From Hericium rajendrae (taxonomy: Eukaryota > Basidiomycota > Agaricomycetes > Russulales > Hericiaceae), in contig CM065887.1 of assembly GCA_033439255.1 (NCBI GenBank), forward strand, positions 2,170,001 through 2,234,000: 64,000 nt of DNA. Reading direction: 5' to 3'. The notes beneath the pieces were generated by a model, which worked only from the letters and a program-made list of their open reading frames with translations, was not told where the DNA came from and did no database searches. Position numbers and translations under genes: made by a program. This document shows, piece after piece, positions 57,016 to 64,000 of the stretch (positions within the stretch are counted from its first letter, which is position 1; every line of letters begins with the position of its first letter).

Positions 57016-57023
57016 GTCCATGT
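57016..57023 (+). repeat. Right 8-bp target-site duplication
   Basis: GTCCATGT, matching 55428-55435. Confidence 0.75.
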
Positions 57024-57192
57024 TCAACGTTCAACGTCCAGCTTCCAGTTTCATCCCTCAACATATCGATTTAGTTCAAGTCGCGGCGTAAGCGCAGTCG
57101 TACAACCTAGTGTGAAATGCAATTATAATTTATGATACATTTTCTGTTTCTCGGCGCCCTTTTGAAACAGTTCTCTCTGTTTGAATGACGTC

Positions 57193-60100
57193 CTACTCCA
57201 AAATATCATTCAACTCCTTATCGACTTCAGCAGCTTGATCTCCTGAGATACCTTCCTGCTCGGCGTCGGCGTCGATAAAATCGGGAAGAAGTGCAGACGT
57301 GACCATCTTTATACGCAGTCTGTGGGTGAGCGGTCTAAAACGACACAAGATACTGAACGTACCATGTCGAGCGGCAGAACATGCACACATTCTGTGGAAA
57401 TATTGGGGAAGTCGAGCACTGTCTTCGCGAAGTGGCAGACCACATCTGAGGGTCGAACAACTACCTGTCCATCATACTGATTGTAATAGAGACGTCCTGT
57501 ACCGAATTCGAACCGCCGGTATGAGTCGTGCACCGCATCGTCTTTGGACAATCCGCGCAGAGCTCGGACGATAAGCAAAGTCTCGTTCTTGAGGGGCCCG
57601 CTTTTCTGAAAGAAGATACTCTCGATACGACCTGCTGTCTCTGTTCTGTCCGGCATTCTGTATATGATGTTGCTGTCTTTGGAGGATTTCGTGTACGGCT
57701 TGTACATGACTCCTCGGATAAAAACCGTCGGGAAAAAGAGACAAGTCCTTGAGAGGAATCGCTGTCCCTGCATCTTCTTAGCACCTTCCATATAGATAGA
57801 TCCCGGGCGCGTTGCTTCAGCAGCTTTGAAGAAAGCTTCATATGTCTCATCATCCAGGTTGTTCTCCTTTGCCGCCTTAGGAGGTAGTGACGTAGGCGAC
57901 AGTGAAATTGAAGATGTTTTCCTGACGTCAATTGTATCTTGTACACGAGTTCGCGGCGATCTTCTGTGGCCCATGCATTGTAAGCGTCAACAAGTTCAAC
58001 GACAGTCTCTTTGACAACAGGATCTTGCATAAGCGGTCGGAAATTGGCACTCCGGCATGACTGCTTAAGAAAGGTAGTTTCCAGCTCGCTTAATAAATGA
58101 TGATGGTAAGCATGAGCAGTACTAGGCTGCATACAACGCTCACCGAATTTTTTGTTGGTATTCTCTTGCTGAAGAAGATAATTATAACGCTCGAACGCAA
58201 AAGCGCGCCATGCATGTACAGAGCCAAATGAGCGCAAAAAATCTCCAAGATGTAGGGCTACGTGATGGTTGGGGACAACTTTTGCATCCCTATATAGCTC
58301 TTTCATCGAGTTGAGATAACGCAACATCAGCTTATCGTAGAGCTCAGCATGCTTCTCCGAAACTACCCGCATAGTTCCAATCTCGACAGCAACAATGAGG
58401 TCAATGAAGTTGGACAGCATCTTCCCGGAAAGGCCTTTGTCGTCCCCCCATAGTCTGACAAGAGTGATCGGCAGATGAATCGTGCACAGAGTCCTCCATT
58501 GATCGGCGGTTGGTTTCCCAAAGCTAGTGGATCCAATGCTACTCAGCACATGACTCACCCACATCGGAAGCTCCGTTTTCGCCATGTCCGAACGCATTTC
58601 GGTGAGGATTTTGCGACCAAGTACAGCTTTCTTTTGTTTTCTGGAAGCCTTATTCGGGGTGGAAGATCTGCTTAATCCGGGCCCAAGGGGTTCGGCCTCT
58701 TGTGCGATCGTAGGCTGAATACCCTCGGTTGCCGCACTGTTCGCATGCTCCCCACTGACGTCCACAGAATTTTTCTACAGGAACAATGGTCAGGATACGT
58801 TCAAGAAATAGAAAAAAAAATACGCACCCAATGAAGAAGCTGCACAACAAGATCTGGCTTCTTCCCAGTCGTGACAAGCTTACGCTTCTTACATAGAGCA
58901 GACAGGATGGGTACCGTCCAGCACTGGAGGTCGCTCTCTTGAATTCCCGGAAGCGTACCGGTCAACCAATTATCAACTTTCGCGATATCCTCGTTCTTCT
59001 TGCGCTCCTTCTCTTCTTCACTGAGACCTTTAACATTTTGAAGGACGGGCAATGGTGGCGTGACGGGAAGGTTCTCTTCAACTCTCTTTACCATTACATC
59101 AGCGACATGACAATGGCACGAAGCAGCGGACTTACCCACGACAGCAGATTTAGTGTGAGGTCTATTTTCTTCCCTCGTGTGTTGACTCTTACTATCTTGC
59201 AGAGCTCCATCAGTACGGCTTGGGTATAGAACAACATTCCCTGGAGGTGGACAGGTGCCTGAGAGCGCAATTTTGTCTCTGCATGCGTCTTGTCTGCCTG
59301 CAATGATGCCTGTTGTTGTTTGTCGACCCTCTGAGGCAATGATACCTCATCGTTGGGCGAGATGATCGGAGTTGGACCCAAATGCGGATGTGGATCAGCT
59401 TCAATTGGCTCGGGCGCTGGTGAAGCCCCAAGCGGCGTGTTCTGGACGGACAAAGGATTTATCGCCGGTTGGTCTTCGCACTGATCCCGCAGACGAGCCA
59501 GGTCGTCAGGAGTGGCACGTCGTCTCTGCATATGAATAAGATAACATCTCAGACAGTTTATAAGAATGGTAGACTTACCCAATTGTTCAAATGGCTATAC
59601 AGCACAGCCCTCGTGCTCGCCCTCCTGAGATTCAGGTCATTGCAGAGATGCCAAAGTGTAGCCTTGTTGAGTGCTTGAATAGCGGTCATCTTGTCGTCAT
59701 AGAGGTTCATCTTGGCTTTCCTCATTCGAGATGAATGAGGTAGGTCGGGCATGGAGCGTGGAGGGTTATTGCTGGGGTCGTCGCCATCATCGGCAGCTAT
59801 GTCCATTCCCCACAGCGTTCGGCAATGGTACTTGAGTACTCCCAAATACAGGTTGTGCATTGAGTCTATCACCATAAACAAGAGGGGGTTCCAGTATGGC
59901 AAGCGAAGCAGCTCTGACCACCGCACACCATATGTCGTGTAGATAGCCTTTTGTACTGCCGGGTCCGACGCATCCTTCCATGCTTTGGCATGCTTCAGGT
60001 GTTCCTCCAAACTTCGGGTCGGCCACTTATCGCGGTCGAGGTTTTCAATCTCTTCGAGCGGCAATAGGCAATATGAACAGAACAAGTTCGCTGAATGTGC

Positions 60101-62057
60101 CGGAAATCCTGCGGCTTGCTTTGCGCCCACCATATCAGACACCAGCGGTATGAGGACGGCTTTGACCAGGCGTCTGTCAGGGAACTTATTGGTGCGAGAA
60201 AGGAACGTGCCGGGGTCCCAAAACGGTAGAAGATCATCGACTAGGAGAGCCAAGAAATGATTAAGTTCGCTCTGCGAGGGCTTTGACGGGCCAGGAACCA
60301 CTCCGACAAGGTACATATTTTCGGGAAGATAGCGGAGGTGAGGTGGCAAGTTGAGACAGACCATGTATATGCCAGTAACAGTCACGCTCTGCTTGGCCGC
60401 CTTGTTCCCGAAGGGGTTGAATCCATCAACATTGAGGCTAAAGACCAACCTGGTCTCGCTTCCCGAGCTCGAGCGAAGAAAAGATTTCCCGTCAAGGCCC
60501 GGAAAAGATGTGAACGTCCTGGCATCCCAGATATCTTCGCCTTCATCTCCGGTGTGGGTGTAGTCTGCATGCAAAGGAGCGTCCAAAAGATCCTCAATGC
60601 CTGGGCGAGAAAACAACCTAGCGATCCACTCCTTCATTTCCTGGTGTACGTACTTGCGCACAGGGTATGTGAAGGCATTGCCGTTGACATTTCGCGTGCG
60701 CACTAAGCTAGCTCCGCAGGTTGTTGACCCTGGTGTCAACTTATACGGGCAGTGTGTGAGTCGTGCGGAATCGTCGTAAAGAGCGAAACATTTCGGGCAA
60801 CAGATATAGCTCCTCGTCCGTGGTTCTAGATCGAAAGCAATAACGATAGTCCTAGGATCCTTGGGAATTGCATTCGAGATCCTAGAAAGTTCTGGGTCGG
60901 TCTTGCCCATCGTCAAGATTCGAGTGATGCAGCGCATTCCCATGATCAAGAGCCCACTGGCTCTACGTGACAAGCCGCAGAGAAGATGCATCAATAAAAC
61001 CGTCAAAAATACGGTGAGAATTGCCGGATGCCATCGATGATGCTCGTTCCTGTAGTAAGGACCTGTGAAAAGTCAATCTATGGAAATAAATCCAAACCGG
61101 AACACGATACTTACTACAGTTGACAAAATCCACCAACCCGTGTTTTGAATGGCGTATGGTCTTGCCCGCAGCGTCATTGCTCATTTGCCATGTCCACTCC
61201 GCCTCCTTCATCTGGTCAAGGCGATCAAGCTCGCGTAGAATAACGCGGACAACAACGTCTCGTCGAATTGTAGCCAGCGAATCTTCATAGCATGCCACTC
61301 CCTTCGCAGCAGAGAAAAGCATGACCAGCTCATTCTCAATGGCTAGGATGTAGGTGTTCGTCTTTTCCTTAGGAGCCAGCATATTGGGACCCGCGTTGAC
61401 TGTGAGCAGGTCGTTTTCATCGCGCCGAACATAGGGCTTCCCAAAGGAAGGGCTGTGTGCAAAAATCAAGCGGCGTTGCGGTGGGGATATGCGGGCGATG
61501 ATTTTCGATAGTGCTGCTTGTAGGTGGTCTAGATCGTGAAGAGACTGCTCTAGTTTTGGCTTTACGTCCTTCTCTGAAAGAAGAAACGATCGACGGTAAG
61601 AATGGAAACAGCCAACTTGTTCCGTTCAATATCACTGACCGGATCGGACGGGCTTCTTGCGAGAGCCTTCCTCGAACTTCCTTGCTGTCATTGACTGTAG
61701 CACGGGTTCTGCAGATTCTTCATAAAGAGCTAGATCTCGCATAAAAGGCCTGGACGAACCTAAGTCGACACCACCGCCTGTCGTCGACTGAGTCGACGAA
61801 GGATGACGTCTGTCCCTCGCGATACCGATGGTGCGCTGTGTTATTGTCTGTGCAAGTAATGTAATACCCTGGGCCTCCGATTCCTCTTCTCTAAGTTCCC
61901 TAGCATGCGCATGCTCGCTGTATTGCTTTCTGTCCAGCCACATGCCTCTTTCTTGATATCCGGCTTCGACGGCTTCTTCTATACATGAAGAACAGTTGCA
62001 AAGCCGCAAGTTAGAGCCTTTGCCCTGCTCGGCGACGGAAGAGCGGTCTGCAGGCAT
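57193..62057 (-). CDS. CACTA-superfamily (Plavaka-type) transposase
   Basis: A multi-exon gene typical of basidiomycete CACTA/Tnp2-like elements. The N-terminal exon (62057-61632) has the zinc-binding start CNCSSCIEEAVEAG. Next come conserved coil exons and a central exon (61006-59558) with CPKCFALYDD, GSETRLVFSLNVDGFNPFG, NLPPHLRYLPENMYLVGVVP, NHFLALLVDDLLPFWDPG, AGFPAHSANLFCSYC, LLRLPYWNPLLFMVIDSMHN and LYLGVLKYHCRTLWGMD. A variable linker contains three SAP-like motifs. The distal exon (58765 on) has LPMWVSHVLSSIGSTSFGKP, LPITLVRLWG, PNHHVALHLGDFLRSFG and WRAFAFERYNYLLQ. An intron near 57900-57970 leads to the C-terminal exons ending at 57193. The chain appears intact, so the element may be recent. 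I could not define CACTA termini. Confidence 0.85.
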
Positions 62058-62467
62058 GAAATTGAGTACAGTTGGTGTGGGGCGTCAAGGAGGGATGCAA
62101 AGGAGCAATTCAGCAGCTCGATGGCTTAGGCGATGGCAATCTATCGCTCGCGCGCGGTCCGATCATCTCCGATACAGATAGGCCATAGATCAGAATACAT
62201 GATGCACTCTGACGCACTCCATAGAGGCATAGATCAAGCTTGTTTGATTGCGAATTCAGATAGTGTTCGTGATCCCGGAGCAATAGGTTGAAAATCAGCA
62301 ACTATCAGCATCTGACCAAGGCGTGTTCAGCATACAACGCATGAAAGGGGATCTAAGAAGCATGTAATGCAACTACGTAGCCAATGCAGCTCGTCAAAGT
62401 TATTAGATATTTATGAAGATGTTAAGTACTGATTCTCATGACGCTCATGCTAGACTCACAGGTGGTG
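62058..62467. other. Intergenic between transposase and protease
   Basis: About 410 bp; on minus it separates the stop of the protease from the start of the transposase. No gene seen. Confidence 0.4.
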
Positions 62468-64000
62468 TCATTCAAGGCACTTCCTGAGGATATCCTCACG
62501 TATTTTCGACATGAGCACGATACGCGACAGCAGCTCCTCGCGATAATCGTGAATAGCGGCCTTTTTCCAGAACGTATGGCGTGCATCCCAGTCTGACAGC
62601 GAAGTGTTCTATTTCATCTTTCTAGGGTCCGTTTCATTGAGCGAGGGCGTACTCACTGCAATCATTTCCTCCGTCTTATCAGGGTCTTCCATGAACACAC
62701 GCACAAAATGCAGGAGATACAGGCCGCAATCATACGAATTTGACTGGTGAGGGACCTGTTAAAGACAAATTAAAGGCATCGTTTGTACAGAGCCATCCAC
62801 AGTCAATACCTGAACATGCACACCATTCGCCGGATTAAGATGTCGTACATTCTTCTTGTCTGCAGCCTCGGCCTGTAAGTATGAGTTAAGCCGAGAAATG
62901 ACTTCATAGTGTTCGTCCCCGATTGAATCAAGGATATATATGGAAGATCTGTACAAACTCGAAGTATTAACCCACTACGTGAAGCATATACTGATATGAT
63001 TACCTGGATTCTTTTGACACCTTGCATCCTCCCTGGTGTTCGACCCTTGAAGATCGTACGAGCTAAGGATAAGGAATTGGTGCAATTAGATCAAATCGAC
63101 GAAGCGGTCCAAATTTCCAGGTGGACTGCCCGACAAACACGCATCACGAGACATCTTACATACAGAAACCAGCGTTTCAGATATGACGTCTTGCGAGTAC
63201 GAGGACAGCATGTAAGAAGGATGGGATATAACTGCCAAGTACCAGTGAGTCCTGTAAGGTGAAGGATCTTGTGGGAAAATGAGGATTGGGCGAACTTGCA
63301 TCGACATACGCTTCGTTGATAGGGACGATTATGTACTTTTTGTCAAATATATCGACATTCGATGTCCACTTCCGGACTTTGGCAAAAGCTGCCTCGGGGC
63401 TTCATAACTCAACGTGAGTGGGCCGGGTCTATATCGGTGGCACGGGCAAACGTACCTAGATGCTCCCGCGAGCTGATGATTAAAGAAAGAGTTGAACGTG
63501 TACACAGTTTGAGCAAGCTGCGGTAGCGTCTCTTCGAGGTTGTTATACCATAGCCTGGATATGCGAAATGCGTGATGCATGATGCGTGAGTCTTGATAGA
63601 GAAAATCTGAATGAAAGCGGGAACTGACTTCAGTCCAAACTCGATCAAACTGTCGTTCATATACTGCCCGGGCTTTAGACGCTGGACATCCCGCAAGCGA
63701 ATCACAACAGCGCCTTTCTTTCCTTTAGGATACTCCAGGACCCTGCAGAAAAAGGTCATCGTGAATGTCTAGGATGAAACAGATAAGAGCGACTTGCAAA
63801 AGCCCTTCATGAACGTCATGCTGTCGACCAGAAGTTATGTAACTACTGAAATGAGTTACTCTACTTGTCGAAGAGAATAGATGTTTTGCATACCTATGGT
63901 GGCCGTCTCGTGCGTCTGGGAGTACGGGATGCATATTCGTCGGGCACAGATAGCTAGCCTCTTCTCCCTGCGATAAACCAATTGCAGATATTGAGGATAC
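62468..64000 (-). CDS. Ulp1-like (C48) SUMO protease, partial at right edge
   Basis: Minus-strand exons encode the catalytic domain of an Ulp1/SENP cysteine protease, which removes SUMO-type modifiers. An exon begins after a TTCTGCAG acceptor near 63744 with VLEYPKGKKGAVVIRL and RLKPGQYMNDSLIEFGLK, the family's substrate-side motif. Next are FNSFFNHQLA, the catalytic His in THWYLAVISHPSYM (about 63230), the Asp in YILDSIGDEHYEVI (about 62935), and the Gln and Cys in VPHQSNSYDCGLYLLHF (about 62750-62700). The C-terminal exon ends REELLSRIVL, then KCLE, stop 62468-62470. All four active-site residues are present. Upstream exons continue to the window edge, so the start is not seen. Its position beside a CACTA transposase on the same strand fits the known capture of Ulp1 genes by DNA transposons. 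Confidence 0.8.

Noticed and set aside
57100-57125. Inverted CACTA-like end (CTAGTGTGAAATG)
   Set aside because: No matching terminus was found on the other side, so it could be chance.
1-64000. CRISPR arrays, operons, Shine-Dalgarno sites
   Set aside because: The window is eukaryotic; introns and gene families exclude prokaryotic organisation.

Overview
This is a fungal nuclear window, almost certainly from an Agaricomycete (Basidiomycota). Genes are broken by many short GT-AG introns of about 45-70 nt with clear branch points. The mobile-element families (KDZ with a CxC2 cysteine cluster, a basidiomycete-type CACTA/Plavaka transposase, a Tad-like LINE tail) and the host families (GH95 fucosidase, E(z)-type SET protein, F-box proteins) are typical of mushroom-forming fungi. 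A TET/JBP dioxygenase suggests a genome with DNA methylation. No tRNA, rRNA or CRISPR was recognised.

Layout. Positions 1-12.9 kb hold host-like genes: a minus-strand gene running off the left edge, two tandem paralogs of a zinc-finger protein on the plus strand (3.65-5.62 and 9.32-11.28 kb; the second carries a frameshift), a minus-strand CXC-SET protein resembling the PRC2 catalytic subunit E(z) with an in-frame stop, and a gene containing a tandemly amplified exon-intron unit. An AT-rich block and anonymous DNA follow (12.85-15.5 kb).

The main discovery is a mobile element of about 32.1 kb (16852-48927). It is bounded by ~323-bp inverted terminal repeats that I count as differing at only a handful of sites, and flanked by a 10-bp direct repeat TGGTGTGAGC. 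It sits near the 3' end of an intron of a GH95 alpha-L-fucosidase gene (minus strand). The 5' part of that gene lies right of the element (48938-49750) and the 3' part left of it (about 15505-16851); both parts carry stops or frame breaks. The element encodes an apparently intact CxC2-KDZ transposase, a TET/JBP 2-oxoglutarate dioxygenase just upstream of it, a large unknown protein divergent from TET, two F-box paralogs with the same frame break and the same GC-AG intron, and repeated head-to-head gene pairs. Each pair has a minus-strand gene with a C-terminal heptad segment and a plus-strand member of what looks like an undescribed family, with a shared N-terminal motif, a conserved RWW motif and (in two of three) a Zn2Cys6-like cluster. 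A LINE fragment and tandem repeats lie within it.

Right of the split fucosidase (49.8-57 kb) the DNA is gene-poor: a small HTH gene, microsatellites and a 1.58-kb hAT-like non-autonomous element with an 8-bp target duplication. From 57.2 kb to the right edge lie a CACTA-type transposase with three SAP-like motifs and an adjacent Ulp1 (C48) SUMO-type protease.

Working model (inference): the KDZ transposase acts on the long inverted repeats, TET/JBP could oxidise 5-methylcytosine and so counter silencing of the element, and the F-box and Zn-cluster proteins are cargo that could affect host regulation or protein turnover.
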